The position numbers and the translations under genes were made by a program. A stretch of DNA of 64,000 nucleotides, from assembly GCA_006844705.1 (NCBI GenBank), contig SPJS01000060.1:141489-205488 (forward strand), given 5' to 3'. The stretch is from Methylococcaceae bacterium (GTDB taxonomy: Bacteria; Pseudomonadota; Gammaproteobacteria; Methylococcales; Methylomonadaceae). Positions 38,459-48,733 of the stretch are shown in pieces. Every line of letters begins with the position of its first letter. Position 1 is the first letter of the stretch. The notes under the pieces are model-generated. The model searched no databases. It was not told the DNA's origin and was given only the letters and a program-made list of their open reading frames with translations.

Positions 38459-39577
38459 TTATTCGCGCGATACGTTAACGTTATAGCCACTTTCTTTAAG
38501 CAGCGAGTGCCTTTTTGCCTGATCCAGGTCATATTCAACCATTTCTGTGACCATTTCTTCCAACGTTGTGGTGGGCATCCAGCCGAGTTTTTCTTTGGCT
38601 TTACCTGGGTCTCCGAGTAAAGTTTCTACTTCAGCAGGTCTGAAATAACGTTGATCAACAGCAACAATTTTATCGCCTACAGATAAGGCATGCGCATTGT
38701 CACCACTAATTGAATCGACATAACCAACTTCGTCCACGCCTTTGCCTTCCCAGCGTATGGTGATTCCCAAGGCTTTTGCAGTAAATTCTACAAACTGACG
38801 AACTGAATATTGTACGCCAGTCGCGATAACATAATCCTCCGCCTGGTTTTGTTGTAGCATCATCCATTGCATTTCAACATAATCACGGGCATGTCCCCAG
38901 TCTCGTAACGCATCCATGTTGCCCAGATATAAACACGTGTCTAATCCTTGAGCAATATTGCAAATACCGCGTGTAATTTTGCGAGTGACAAAGGTTTCAC
39001 CCCGGCGCGGCGACTCATGGTTAAACAAAATGCCATTACAGGCATACATGCCATAGGCTTCGCGATAATTAATGGTGATCCAGTAGGAATACAGTTTAGC
39101 GACTGCGTATGGGGAACGAGGGTAAAAAGGAGTGGTTTCTTTTTGAGGAATCTCCTGTACCAGACCAAATAATTCAGAAGTTGATGCCTGGTAAAAGCGG
39201 GTTTTTTTCTCAAGTCCTAGAAAGCGTATGGCTTCAAGTAATCTCAAGGTTCCAATTGCGTCGACGTCAGCCGTATATTCTGGTGATTCAAATGAAACGG
39301 CGACATGACTTTGAGCACCTAAGTTGTAGACTTCATCCGGTTGAATTTGCTGGATAATCCGGGTCAGGTTGGAGGTGTCGCTCAAATCGCCGTAATGCAA
39401 TATAAAGTTCTTATTTTCGATATGAGGGTCTTCATAAATATGATCAACACGTTCTGTATTAAATAAAGAAGAACGGCGTTTAATTCCATGGACTTCATAA
39501 TCTTTTTGTAACAAAAATTCAGCGAGGTAGGAACCGTCTTGGCCAGTAACACCCGTTATTAAAGCGACTTTTTTCAT
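38459..39577 (-). CDS. gmd: GDP-mannose 4,6-dehydratase
   Basis: A 372-residue extended short-chain dehydrogenase that converts GDP-mannose to GDP-4-keto-6-deoxymannose, precursor of GDP-fucose, GDP-rhamnose or GDP-perosamine. It shows the NADP-binding [27 protein letters not shown], the catalytic TSELFG and the YxxxK in [13 protein letters not shown]. The gene stands alone; no GDP-fucose synthase (fcl) or rmd is next to it, so the end sugar is unknown. It is probably used for surface polysaccharide. Confidence 0.95.
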   Translation of the reverse strand: MKKVALITGVTGQDGSYLAEFLLQKDYEVHGIKRRSSLFNTERVDHIYEDPHIENKNFILHYGDLSDTSNLTRIIQQIQPDEVYNLGAQSHVAVSFESPEYTADVDAIGTLRLLEAIRFLGLEKKTRFYQASTSELFGLVQEIPQKETTPFYPRSPYAVAKLYSYWITINYREAYGMYACNGILFNHESPRRGETFVTRKITRGICNIAQGLDTCLYLGNMDALRDWGHARDYVEMQWMMLQQNQAEDYVIATGVQYSVRQFVEFTAKALGITIRWEGKGVDEVGYVDSISGDNAHALSVGDKIVAVDQRYFRPAEVETLLGDPGKAKEKLGWMPTTTLEEMVTEMVEYDLDQAKRHSLLKESGYNVNVSRE

Positions 39578-39701
39578 GTTGAATAAATAATAGAAATAGT
39601 GGGGTAAATTAAAAGATCCTAATTTTTCAATAGTAGTAGTAAAATATATAGCACATATTAATAACGCCAGTTATAAAATCGGAAAAAAAGACTGGGAGTT
39701 A

Positions 39702-40421
39702 TTATTGAAAAATTTCTTGAAAGAATTGTAGCATCAGTTTCCAAGCGCGCGCATTTGCAGTTTCATTGTAAACAGTTCCAAAATCAGGGTCATTTGCGTT
39801 GGGGTTGGTAAAAGCATGCAGCGTATGACCAAATGAATGAAATTGCCAATCAGCACCGGCGTGTGTCATCTCCTGTTGAAAATGAATCACCTGGTCGACG
39901 GGTGCCATGGGGTCATCATGTCCATGGAGTACCAGAATTTTTGATTTAATAGTCAGGGTCGGTAAATCAGATGCCGGATAAAGCAAGCCGTGAAAAGACA
40001 CGACCCCACAGATGTCAGCACCACTGCGAGCAAGATCCAGTGCGCATAATCCGCCAAAGCAAAAACCAATAGCCGCTATTTTGTTTTCATTTGTCCACGG
40101 CATTTGTTTAGCTGCGGTTAAAGCGGAACAGACTCTTTTTCGCAACATGGCTCGATCATCAATAAATGGCTGCATTAATTGTGCGTTTTCGTCCTTGTCT
40201 TTACCGCAACGACCATTGCCATACATATCTAAGGCAAATGCAAAATAACCCTGTTCCGCCAGCTGAGAGGCTTTGTGTTCAACAAACTGCTCTCGGCCAC
40301 ACCATGCATGACAAAGAAGTATCGTAGGACGAGGCCCCTCAAAAGTGTCATCGTAAGCAAAAAAGCCTTCTAGCGGTGTTTCCCCATCCAGGTAATTAAC
40401 AGTATTGGATATGACAGCCAT
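39702..40421 (-). CDS. Dienelactone hydrolase-family protein
   Basis: A 239-residue alpha/beta hydrolase with the DLH nucleophile elbow GFCFGG (Cys nucleophile), the Asp in HGHDDPMAP and the His in FGHTLHAF. Members hydrolyse lactones or small esters; many bacterial copies have no link to chloroaromatic breakdown and their substrate is unknown. It is the third gene of a tight operon, 2 bases after the Dabb gene. Confidence 0.88.
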   Translation of the reverse strand: MAVISNTVNYLDGETPLEGFFAYDDTFEGPRPTILLCHAWCGREQFVEHKASQLAEQGYFAFALDMYGNGRCGKDKDENAQLMQPFIDDRAMLRKRVCSALTAAKQMPWTNENKIAAIGFCFGGLCALDLARSGADICGVVSFHGLLYPASDLPTLTIKSKILVLHGHDDPMAPVDQVIHFQQEMTHAGADWQFHSFGHTLHAFTNPNANDPDFGTVYNETANARAWKLMLQFFQEIFQ

Positions 40422-40423
40422 AG

Positions 40424-40807
40424 TTATTGAGAAATGAAATCATAGGCAATAATATGTTTAACCAGCGGTTTCATGCGGGTTTCAATCAGTTTTTTATGTT
40501 TGGGGTGATTCATATATGCTTCAAAAGCTTCGCGGTTTTTTAATGTGACTGTCACAGCGACATCAAAGGATTCATCAGCAATTTTGCGCCCTGTGGGCAT
40601 TATTTCACCGACATGTCGATTGATAATGCCTGGTAAGTCATTCAACAATTTACTGGCTTCGATAAATTCATGACGCATTTGCGGGTCATCAGGTTTTTTC
40701 AACCAGACGATAATTACATGACTGACCGGCTTTTCCTCTGCAATGAGTTGAGCAGGCAGGTATGAAACAATAAAGCATGCAAAATAGACAATGAATGAAA
40801 ATTTCAT
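40424..40807 (-). CDS. Exported Dabb (stress-responsive alpha/beta barrel) protein
   Basis: A 127-residue protein with a signal peptide (MKFSFIVYFACFIVSYLPAQ) and one Dabb ferredoxin-like domain: SHVIIVWLKKPDD, LLNDLPGIINRHVGE, FDVAVTVTLKNREAFEAYM and HPKHKKLIE. The domain dimerises, and no function is settled. An export signal is unusual but occurs in this branch. It shares a 4-base stop/start overlap with the phosphatase gene. Confidence 0.82.
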   Translation of the reverse strand: MKFSFIVYFACFIVSYLPAQLIAEEKPVSHVIIVWLKKPDDPQMRHEFIEASKLLNDLPGIINRHVGEIMPTGRKIADESFDVAVTVTLKNREAFEAYMNHPKHKKLIETRMKPLVKHIIAYDFISQ

Positions 40808-41298
40808 GTTAGATTGCCATAATGCGTTTGTAAGGCATTTAAAAAGCCTTGGGAGGCTTCTTCTACCAGATTTAATACTCTTTCGAAGCCGAATTTTCCA
40901 CCGTAGTAAGGATCTGGAACTTCACGTTCGTCTACATGCGGAGCAAAGTCAAGAAAGCGCTTGATTTTGTGTTGATGTTCATCAGGGCAAGCTTCCATCA
41001 ACACGTCGTAGTTATCATCATCCATGGCAAGAATGTAGTCGAAGCTTTCAAAGTCACCATAGATGACTTTTCGGGCCCGGATGTGGTTGAGTTCAATTCC
41101 GCGTTCCTTTGCTGCTCTTTGTGCTCTTAAATCAGGGGCTTCATTTACATGATATGCATGTGTACCTGCCGAGTCGATTTCAAATTTCTCTTGGATGTTT
41201 TTTTCGTTTATTAACGTTTCAAACACTCCTTCGGCGGTTGGAGATCTGCAAATGTTTCCCATGCAGACAAACAAAACTTTGATTTTCTGGTAAGTCAT
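40804..41298 (-). CDS. Low-molecular-weight protein-tyrosine phosphatase
   Basis: A 164-residue phosphatase with the P-loop VCMGNICRSPTAEG (Cys12, Arg18) and the general acid Asp in VPDPYYGG. Enzymes of this family dephosphorylate tyrosine kinases of polysaccharide export or arsenate-type substrates; the VCMGNICRS form is the protein phosphatase branch. No tyrosine kinase gene is adjacent. It is the first gene of the operon with the Dabb and dienelactone hydrolase-like genes. Confidence 0.92.
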   Translation of the reverse strand: MTYQKIKVLFVCMGNICRSPTAEGVFETLINEKNIQEKFEIDSAGTHAYHVNEAPDLRAQRAAKERGIELNHIRARKVIYGDFESFDYILAMDDDNYDVLMEACPDEHQHKIKRFLDFAPHVDEREVPDPYYGGKFGFERVLNLVEEASQGFLNALQTHYGNLT

Positions 41299-41435
41299 TA
41301 TAAATGAGGTATAAATGAGAATTAGTATACAGATAAAAAAATTGAACTATATTTATCACAATCGATGATGCTGTTTCTAGTTGATAATACGTTTACTGGG
41401 GAATGCATTCAAAAAAAATATAAGGGATACCAAAA

Positions 41436-43184
41436 ATGTTGATGATGAACACTCACTCAGTTGGTGCAAAAGTAATGTTGGTTACACTGTCAGCTTTGAC
41501 TGTGGCCGGAATTGTAATAACTATTCTATATATTCAGGAACAAAAGCATCAGTTTACTGAACAGCAAGTTGCATTGTCCAGGCAGTTGGTGGATGTGGCA
41601 TTATCTGTACAGGATAAAACATTGGAAGAATGGGATAAAGGCCTTTATTCGACACAAAAGCTAAAAGCCCTGGCTGAGCAAAATCCACATCATATTAAAG
41701 ACCTTGTTTATTCGGCTATCCCTGTAGTCCAGGCCCGGCAAATTATTGAATCCCTGGCTACCTCAGGCAATATAAAATTTAAGGCCCCGAAATTTAATGC
41801 CAGAAATCCAAAAAATGAAGCCGATTCTTTAGAAAAAGAAGTGTTGCGCTATTTTGCGCAAACCCCGACAGCAAAAGAATATATTCATATTGATGAAGAA
41901 AATAATGAGATTAAGTATTTTCAACCCGTCAAATTGGTAAAACAATGTGAGGTGTGTCATGGTGACCCTGCATCTTCGTACCCATTGTGGAACAACTCGC
42001 AAGGTAAAGACATTCTTGGGTTTCCTATGGAAAACAAACAAGCGGGAGATGTTTTCGCCTTATTTTCCATTACATCATCATTTGTAGAGAGTACAGAGCA
42101 GCTGAATAAAAAACTCTGGCTTACGCTGGTGATTGTTGTCCTGGTGATCTTAATTAGTGGTGTTGTGAGCTACATGGCGATTAGTCAGATTATTATTTCA
42201 CCATTGACTCAATTAGCATTAAGCCTGCAGGATATCAGCAGTGGGGAAGGTAACTTAAAAGCACGCTTAAAAGCTGAAGGAAAGACCGAGTTTGCCTGGA
42301 TTGCCGGCAGTTTTAATGCTTTTGTTAAAAAACTTGCAAAAACAGTTCAACATGTAAATCAGACCAGTGAGAAGTTGACATCAGCGTCTGATCAGCTGTT
42401 AGCCATTACCAAAAGAACGGAACAGGGTATGGATAGACAGCTAGAAGAAATTACTCTGGTTGCCACGGCGATGGAAGAAATGACGGCAACTGCACAGGAA
42501 GTGGCCGGCAATGCAGTAAATGCTTCAGGCGTGGCTTCAACTGCAGAACAAGAAGCCTTGGCGGGTAAAAACATCGTCAATGACGCTGTCAGTGGCATTA
42601 ACAATCTGGCCTCTGAAGTTGAAAATGCGGCCAGTGTAATACATGAGCTGGAGAATGACAGTAACAGTATTGGTGAAGTGCTAAGTGTGATTCAAGGGAT
42701 TGCAGAACAGACAAATTTGTTAGCCCTGAATGCGGCTATTGAAGCAGCTCGCGCCGGTGAACAAGGGCGAGGTTTTGCCGTAGTGGCTGATGAAGTCAGA
42801 ACCCTGGCAAGTCGCACACAGAATTCCACGCAGGAAATTCAACAAACAATTGAACGCTTGCAAGGCCGTGCCGAGCAGGCAGTCACGGTGATGGATAATG
42901 GGCGGAGCCAGGCGACAAGTGGTGTAGAGCAGGCGGCTTCAGCGGGTGAATCAATTAATACGATCAGCCAGCGAATCGATACGATCACGGATATGAATAA
43001 TCAAATTGCCAGTGCGGCTGAAGAACAAACTGCAGTTTCAGAGGAAATCAGTCGAAATATCAATAACATTAGCACGGTCACCCGGGACACAGCTAATGGG
43101 GCAAAAAGCACATCTCAAGCGTGCCAGGAGTTATTGGATTTGGCTAACGAACTGCGCAATACGATTAACCAGTTCAAAGTTTAA
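41436..43184 (+). CDS. Methyl-accepting chemotaxis protein with a haem-c (Tll0287/DUF3365-like) sensor
   Basis: A 582-residue chemoreceptor. A first membrane helix is followed by a periplasmic domain with one CxxCH ([16 protein letters not shown], Cys171 and Cys174) of the Tll0287-like kind. A second membrane helix ([20 protein letters not shown]), a HAMP domain, and a cytoplasmic signalling domain with the hairpin tip [19 protein letters not shown] come after. A covalent haem in the sensor could detect redox state or diatomic gases. The ribosome site AAGGGA precedes the start. No che genes are adjacent. Confidence 0.92.
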   Translation: MLMMNTHSVGAKVMLVTLSALTVAGIVITILYIQEQKHQFTEQQVALSRQLVDVALSVQDKTLEEWDKGLYSTQKLKALAEQNPHHIKDLVYSAIPVVQARQIIESLATSGNIKFKAPKFNARNPKNEADSLEKEVLRYFAQTPTAKEYIHIDEENNEIKYFQPVKLVKQCEVCHGDPASSYPLWNNSQGKDILGFPMENKQAGDVFALFSITSSFVESTEQLNKKLWLTLVIVVLVILISGVVSYMAISQIIISPLTQLALSLQDISSGEGNLKARLKAEGKTEFAWIAGSFNAFVKKLAKTVQHVNQTSEKLTSASDQLLAITKRTEQGMDRQLEEITLVATAMEEMTATAQEVAGNAVNASGVASTAEQEALAGKNIVNDAVSGINNLASEVENAASVIHELENDSNSIGEVLSVIQGIAEQTNLLALNAAIEAARAGEQGRGFAVVADEVRTLASRTQNSTQEIQQTIERLQGRAEQAVTVMDNGRSQATSGVEQAASAGESINTISQRIDTITDMNNQIASAAEEQTAVSEEISRNINNISTVTRDTANGAKSTSQACQELLDLANELRNTINQFKV

Positions 43185-43220
43185 GCTGGAGAAATCCGGG
43201 GTGATCTTTGTCAACCCGTA

Positions 43221-44609
43221 TTAACGGTCAACATCTCTTTGCTGGTCTGGAGTACGGTTTTGCGCATCATGAATCGCTTGCTCAAGTTCCAGTCGCTGAC
43301 GTTCTAGCATTGATAATTCGATTTCATGCCGCAATGATTCAGATTTTTTGATCTTGCTGCGATCAGTCATTTCTTCAAATGATTTGAGTTTCTGGAATGG
43401 TAATACCAATCCATTTTCTTCGCGCGCTTCACGTTCGAGCTTAAGTAATTCTTCTTCCAGGTTGTCTTCAAGCAGCTTTTGGCGTTTTTTCAGTTCCATT
43501 TGTTGCTGATGATTGCGCAATCTTGCTTCCTGCCAGGCTTTTTGCTGTTTTTCATAGCGCTGAATTTCAGCCTGGGTTTTTTCATCCTGGATTTTAGCCT
43601 GATGAATCAATTGATCTTCGCGACGTTGACGGTCGGCCATGATGCGTTGTTTTTCCACTTCTACCTCGTAAGCTCTTTTTTGTTCGCGTTGCAGAATGCC
43701 TTGTTCATATTCACGTCCCTGAATTTTTTTCTGCGTTTCAAGCTGAGCTTCAGCTTCAAGTTCACGCAGTTCCTGCTGATGTTTTACCCGTTTCACATGG
43801 ATGCGCTTCTCGATGGCAAGTTCTTTGTTTAGTACCTGCTCTTCATCTTGCAAAAGTTCTAACCGCTCAGCCGCCTGTTGCGCACGTTTTTGTCTTTCAA
43901 TATCGGCCAGATGTTGCAGATAAATTAATTGTTCTTTTTTTTGCTCAATCTTCTGTTGTTTGAGGATGGCTTGTTGTTCAAATAACGATTGGTTTTTTTG
44001 CCCGGTCAACACATGACTTTGCTTAAGCACTGATAAATAGACACAATCCTTCCCCGGCTTGATATTACTGAATTCCTTAAAATACGGAGCCAGCTTGCAG
44101 GTGGCCTGGGACTGGACATTCTGAACCATCAGCATTTCACAAATACCCAACGCAATATTTTTTTCAACCTCAAACAAGCCTTGTTGCACCCATTTTCCAT
44201 CATTTAATAAATGGATTTGTTTGTATATACAATCGTAGATATATTGCTGGAAAGTGGATTTGATATGGGCATTGATATCTGGAAGCTGCTCCGGATTACG
44301 TTGCACATAGGTAAGTGTGGCCTGAAATCTCAGATCCAGTGATACAGAGATTTGACAAAACCCGTCAAACAAATCGAGTTGATCATTAAAATGCCATTCA
44401 TCAATAGGTAATGCAAAAACCGAATGGTAAAAACGTTTGTGAAAAATGTCCGGGCGCAGAAAAATCTTTTGATAAAGACCTGCTATTTTTGAGCAGACGA
44501 TTTGCCTGTCTACATCAAACCCTGGCGCCCATTCGTCAAGGCTTGGCGCCTGTTGTGACAGCCCGCCTGAAGCCAGCCATTGAGCAATTTCAGGTAGATT
44601 TTCATTCAT
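43221..44609 (-). CDS. Large coiled-coil protein of unknown function
   Basis: A 462-residue cytoplasmic protein with no signal peptide or membrane segment. Residues 1-215 look globular and mixed (FDVDRQIVCSKIAGLYQKIF, FHKRFYHSVFALP, CKLAPYFKEF). Residues 220-455 form one long charged helix very rich in Glu, Gln, Lys and Arg (KQQKIEQKKEQLIYLQ, then HQQQMELKKRQKLLEDN). I recognise no family. It overlaps the upstream membrane-protein gene by 8 bases, so the two are made together and probably interact; a coiled coil tethered to a membrane partner is the simplest picture. Confidence 0.75.
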   Translation of the reverse strand: MNENLPEIAQWLASGGLSQQAPSLDEWAPGFDVDRQIVCSKIAGLYQKIFLRPDIFHKRFYHSVFALPIDEWHFNDQLDLFDGFCQISVSLDLRFQATLTYVQRNPEQLPDINAHIKSTFQQYIYDCIYKQIHLLNDGKWVQQGLFEVEKNIALGICEMLMVQNVQSQATCKLAPYFKEFSNIKPGKDCVYLSVLKQSHVLTGQKNQSLFEQQAILKQQKIEQKKEQLIYLQHLADIERQKRAQQAAERLELLQDEEQVLNKELAIEKRIHVKRVKHQQELRELEAEAQLETQKKIQGREYEQGILQREQKRAYEVEVEKQRIMADRQRREDQLIHQAKIQDEKTQAEIQRYEKQQKAWQEARLRNHQQQMELKKRQKLLEDNLEEELLKLEREAREENGLVLPFQKLKSFEEMTDRSKIKKSESLRHEIELSMLERQRLELEQAIHDAQNRTPDQQRDVDR

Positions 44610-45861
44610 TTTGATTAACCTGCTTCAGTGCGGAGTCTGCTTTGATAGCAGCTATTCTATCGGACATTTTCTCGGCTAACAGTGGATAGAGGTTAGGTGC
44701 AAATTCAACCGTGCGGTCATCGATCTTGCGTAAAAATCCGCGACTTAACAGTAAGCCAACAGCAAACATGCGTGACCAGTCAGAATAACGACGAGCACGT
44801 TCAAGCGGTGTTTTTTCGATGACCATTTCCAGCTCATCGTTTTCGTTGATACGGAATTCAGAAAACTGACGTAAACATTCAAATACCAGTTCTTCTTCCT
44901 GGATGGTTAATGGGCCGGGTGCAGTAAATTCAAGTCGGTAAGACAGTAACACGGTAAAAAAATCGACCATGGCAGCACAGATAAATGCAAACAAAGAGAA
45001 TCCTGTCCACATGGCAAGTGACGGTGTAACATCTTCAACAAACTGACGATAAGACATCAACATGGGCGGGGCAGGCAGTTCATCTCCCATGGATCCGGAG
45101 AGTTGATTGACCGAAGACTGGACCGCCTGAAAATTGGCTAACAGGTCGTAATAGGTTTTTTCTACATCCGTTGCGACATCAAGTTGCGCCAGGTTATTCT
45201 GTAGATTACGAACTGAGGTGTTGATGTCTTTAAAAATGACATCATGGTGTTCCATTATTTTTTTCTTTTCCAGGTAAATCTGGTTGTAATGACGCCAGAA
45301 CGGACCTTCTCCCACCTGGTTACGATACCCTTCCAGAATTTCAGGGTGGGTACCGAAATAGGCCTGGGAAACTTCAGTAGATGCTTGTTCCAATTCCTGT
45401 TTTTGCTGGTTGGCGAGTTTTGCTTTGGTGGCGATCACGTTATCCAGATAGTGCTTTAAATCTGTCCGCACTTGTCCTAGTCTGGAAATATGCAAGCTGT
45501 CTTTTTGCGAGATTTCATAAAATTTAAAATATGAAAATGAAATCGATGCAGCTAATGCAATTAACAGAGACAGCGCCACAGAAAAATAGCGCATTCGGTT
45601 GGCTTTCCAGTGGATACTGGCTATTTCAAGTGAACAGATCACGATGATTGATTGAATGGCAATGGTAATGATTAAAGCAATCCACGGCGTAATAAAATGA
45701 GACAGGCCGTAATAGGTGGTAAAACCGGAACAGACACTCAGCATTAAAACAATGGGGATGGACCAGATGCGCAGCATGCTGACAAACAGGGTCTGAATTT
45801 TATTAATAAAATAACCCAGGCCCGAGGCGCGTGCTTTAATGGTATTTGGTTTATTTTTCAT
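44602..45861 (-). CDS. Four-helix membrane protein with a large extramembrane coiled coil, unknown function
   Basis: A 419-residue protein from the ATG at 45861; an in-frame TTG at 45873 would add four residues. Three membrane helices lie in residues 30-100 (IPIVLMLSVCSGFTTYYGL, WIALIITIAIQSIIVICSL, YFSVALSLLIALAASISF). A helical domain of about 170 residues follows, then a fourth helix (FSLFAFICAAMVDFFTVLLSY) and a soluble C-terminal domain of about 100 residues containing PLERARRYSDWSRMFAVGLLLSRGFL, which may be a winged-helix-like fold. I recognise no family. It is coupled to the coiled-coil gene downstream. Confidence 0.75.
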   Translation of the reverse strand: MKNKPNTIKARASGLGYFINKIQTLFVSMLRIWSIPIVLMLSVCSGFTTYYGLSHFITPWIALIITIAIQSIIVICSLEIASIHWKANRMRYFSVALSLLIALAASISFSYFKFYEISQKDSLHISRLGQVRTDLKHYLDNVIATKAKLANQQKQELEQASTEVSQAYFGTHPEILEGYRNQVGEGPFWRHYNQIYLEKKKIMEHHDVIFKDINTSVRNLQNNLAQLDVATDVEKTYYDLLANFQAVQSSVNQLSGSMGDELPAPPMLMSYRQFVEDVTPSLAMWTGFSLFAFICAAMVDFFTVLLSYRLEFTAPGPLTIQEEELVFECLRQFSEFRINENDELEMVIEKTPLERARRYSDWSRMFAVGLLLSRGFLRKIDDRTVEFAPNLYPLLAEKMSDRIAAIKADSALKQVNQNE

Positions 45862-46088
45862 GTTAACGGGCAAATGCAGATGGAATTAGAGGTCGTCGGG
45901 TGTGTGGGTATGGCATGCAGTGCTTGTTGGGTGACGATTGGCGACAACTAAAAGCAAGCTCAAATGTTGTGAAAAGAAAAGATACAACATGGCGGTAACC
46001 CAAAAATTTTCATTTAACGACAATACCGAGAATATAATGAATTTTCAATAAAAAAATGTGTAACCAACCCCTTGAAGCAATGATCTAG

Positions 46089-47228
46089 TCAATCAATTGA
46101 AGTATTTTTAAAAGGTAATTTTTTCTTGCAATGCGCCTTGTATTCCTGCATATATTTTTTTTCTCGCTGCAGAAAGTCTTTGATGATGCCTGAAAATTTC
46201 TGATCGGCCAGCCAATGGAGTGAGTAGGTATCGACAGGCTCAAAGCCACGGGCAATTTTGTGTTCGCCTTGCGCGCCAGAATCAAAGTGCTGCAGCTTAT
46301 TTTCCAGACAATACTCAATACCCTGGTAGTAACACGCTTCAAAATGTAAGCCATTAAATTCCTGTTGACAGCCCCAATAGCGACCAAACAAGGTGTTTTC
46401 GCCTACAAAATAAAGTGCTGCAGCAACCAGTTGTTTATCAAGATAGGCTGCTGTCAGCATGATTTTTTGTGGCATTTGCTTAATGATCAGATGGAAAAAC
46501 TCGGGGGTAAGATAGGGGTGTTGCCCGTTTTTAAAATAAGTGTTTTGATAAAAACGATAAAATGCAGTGATCATATCGTGACTGATGTGGCTCCCCGGAA
46601 TCCTTTGCAGCGTGATTCCCATCTGATTGATCTGGGTTCTCTCCCGCTTAACATTTTTTCTATGACGGGAAGAAAAATGCTGTAAAAAATGCTCGAAATT
46701 ATCATAATCCTGGTTACGCCATTGAAACTGAATGCCATGTCTGATTAATAAATCAGCGCTTAAAGGGCGGGTTTGGGGTGGGCTGGGAAACAGGCAATGA
46801 TAGGAAGAAATACTGTGTTCGTGCGAAAGCTGTTTTATTTGATCCAGAAAAAGTTTTATGATGTTTTCCGCAAGCAAACCAGGGCGAATCAATATACGTT
46901 GCCCCTGGCAAGGCGTGAAGGGGATAGCGGTTAACCATTTTGGATAATATTGTAGCCCTGCACGATGATAGGCATCAGCCCACTGAAAATCAAAAACATA
47001 TTCCCCACGGGAATGAGATTTTAAATAGAGTGGCATGGCGGCAACCAGCTGACCGTTTTCATACATCAGGCAATGATGGGGGTGCCAACCGTTTTCAAGG
47101 GTGACTGAACCACTGTTTTCCAACGCGGCAAGAAATTCGTGACACAAAAATGGGTCATCCTTTTGCACCAGTTGATTCCAGCTTGCAGGATCAATTTCAT
47201 CCATTTTATTGATAATTTTAAAGATCAT
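46089..47228 (-). CDS. FemAB/GNAT-like protein of the COG3146 family
   Basis: A 379-residue protein of a family named as putative peptidoglycan biosynthesis or N-acetyltransferase. It shows the family start (MIFKIINKMDEIDPASWNQL), DPFLCHEFLAALE, the WADAYHRAG segment, RHRKNVKRERTQI and, near the end, NGLHFEACYYQGIEYCLE with FDSGAQGEHKIARGFEP. The fold is two GNAT domains. No substrate is known. Its start codon overlaps the start codon of the divergent DUF938 gene by two bases. Confidence 0.85.
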   Translation of the reverse strand: MIFKIINKMDEIDPASWNQLVQKDDPFLCHEFLAALENSGSVTLENGWHPHHCLMYENGQLVAAMPLYLKSHSRGEYVFDFQWADAYHRAGLQYYPKWLTAIPFTPCQGQRILIRPGLLAENIIKLFLDQIKQLSHEHSISSYHCLFPSPPQTRPLSADLLIRHGIQFQWRNQDYDNFEHFLQHFSSRHRKNVKRERTQINQMGITLQRIPGSHISHDMITAFYRFYQNTYFKNGQHPYLTPEFFHLIIKQMPQKIMLTAAYLDKQLVAAALYFVGENTLFGRYWGCQQEFNGLHFEACYYQGIEYCLENKLQHFDSGAQGEHKIARGFEPVDTYSLHWLADQKFSGIIKDFLQREKKYMQEYKAHCKKKLPFKNTSID

Positions 47229-47820
47229 GGAAAAACCCTTTTCTCAAGCCTGTGAAAACAATAAGGCCCCCATTTTACAGATAATCAAAAATGTATTTAA
47301 GGACGACTGTGTCGTCTGGGAAATTGGAGCGGGTACCGGGCAGCATGCCTGTCACTTTGCAGCCCATTTGCCTCAGCTGACCTGGCAACCCACGGACCGG
47401 CAGGAAAACCTGGCGGGTATCCTTCTTTGGCAGCAAGATGCTGACTTGCCCAATCTTTGCTCGCCCTTGGCCTTGAATGTGAGCGATGCCGATTGGCCGT
47501 GTGAATCGATACCCGCCTTGTTTACGGCTAATACTTTGCACATCATGCATTGGAACGAAGTTGAATGTTTGTTTAGACAGTTAAACAAGTATCTTGTGGC
47601 AGATGCCATCATGTGTATTTATGGTCCATTTAATTATGACGGAAACTATACCAGTGAAAGTAATCAACGCTTTGATCAATGGCTTAAAGACAGGGACCCT
47701 GAAAGTGGCATTCGGGACGTTGAGGCCATTGCAGGATTGGCTGAAGGCATCGGTCTGCAATTAGTGGATGATCATGCAATGCCTGCTAATAACCGCTTGC
47801 TGGTATGGCAAAGAACATAA
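47227..47820 (+). CDS. DUF938-family SAM-dependent methyltransferase-like protein
   Basis: A 197-residue protein from MEKPFSQACENNKAPIL, the standard start of the DUF938 family. The SAM-binding glycine motif is VWEIGAGTGQHACHFA, followed by WQPTDRQ and LFTANTLHIMHW. An in-frame ATG at 47209 would add six residues and would overlap the divergent gene further. Substrate unknown. The stop is 4 bases from the convergent cysK stop. Confidence 0.88.
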   Translation: MEKPFSQACENNKAPILQIIKNVFKDDCVVWEIGAGTGQHACHFAAHLPQLTWQPTDRQENLAGILLWQQDADLPNLCSPLALNVSDADWPCESIPALFTANTLHIMHWNEVECLFRQLNKYLVADAIMCIYGPFNYDGNYTSESNQRFDQWLKDRDPESGIRDVEAIAGLAEGIGLQLVDDHAMPANNRLLVWQRT

Positions 47821-47824
47821 AAAG

Positions 47825-48733
47825 CTAAGACATACTCAAATAGCGTTCTCCGGTATCACACACCACGGTCACCACGGTTTTTCCTTTGCCGAGTTGCTGA
47901 GCGACCCGCAGTGCGGCACAGATGTTTGCGCCTGAAGATATGCCGGCCATGATGCCTTCAGCAGCGATCAGGCGTTTTCTCATATTCATGGCATCTGTGC
48001 TATTTACCAGCTGAATTTCATCAATCAGGTCAACTTCAAGGATTTGAGGGATAAAGCCGGCACCAATTCCCTGGATTTTATGTGGACTGTGTGAGCCTCC
48101 GGAGAGGACAGGTGATTCTTCCGGTTCTACCGCAACGACATGGAAGCTAGGGTTTCGTTTTTTGATGACATCTGCAACACCTGTGATGGTGCCTCCCGTT
48201 CCGACTCCACTGACAAAAGCATCAATAGTGCCGTCTGTGGCGGCCCAGATTTCCTGTGCAGTTGTTTGTCGGTGAACTTCCGGGTTCGCCGGGTTTTCAA
48301 ACTGATGAGGCATCATGGCTCTCGCCGTTTGTGAGAGCATGTCCTGTGCTTTTGCAACGGCTCCTTTCATGCCTTCAGAGCCGGGCGTAAGGATGATTTC
48401 AGCTCCATATAATGTCAGCAGATGGCGTCTTTCTATCGACATTGTGTCCGGCATAGTCAAAATGCATCGATATCCCCGTTGGGCTGCGATCATTGCCAAA
48501 GCGATGCCTGTATTTCCGGAGGTTGGCTCGATGATGGTTCCACCCGCGGACAGTAGTCCCGATTTCTCCGCTGCGGTGATCATGGCAAGTCCAATGCGAT
48601 CTTTGACAGATCCCCCAGGGTTATGCGACTCCATTTTTACATAGATATCGGCGCTGTCCGCAGAGGAGATTTTTTGTAATTTAACCAGGTCGGTATTACC
48701 GATCAGTCGCGTTATATTGATTACTTTTGACAT
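47825..48733 (-). CDS. cysK: Cysteine synthase A (O-acetylserine sulfhydrylase)
   Basis: A 302-residue PLP enzyme that makes cysteine from O-acetylserine and sulfide. The PLP lysine lies in NPGGSVKDRIGLAM, the acetylserine-binding loop is PTSGNTGIAL, and the conserved MPDTMSIERR favours CysK over CysM. The phosphate loop is SGVGTGGTITG. It is monocistronic here. Upstream DNA from 48734 is gene-poor. Confidence 0.93.
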   Translation of the reverse strand: MSKVINITRLIGNTDLVKLQKISSADSADIYVKMESHNPGGSVKDRIGLAMITAAEKSGLLSAGGTIIEPTSGNTGIALAMIAAQRGYRCILTMPDTMSIERRHLLTLYGAEIILTPGSEGMKGAVAKAQDMLSQTARAMMPHQFENPANPEVHRQTTAQEIWAATDGTIDAFVSGVGTGGTITGVADVIKKRNPSFHVVAVEPEESPVLSGGSHSPHKIQGIGAGFIPQILEVDLIDEIQLVNSTDAMNMRKRLIAAEGIMAGISSGANICAALRVAQQLGKGKTVVTVVCDTGERYLSMS

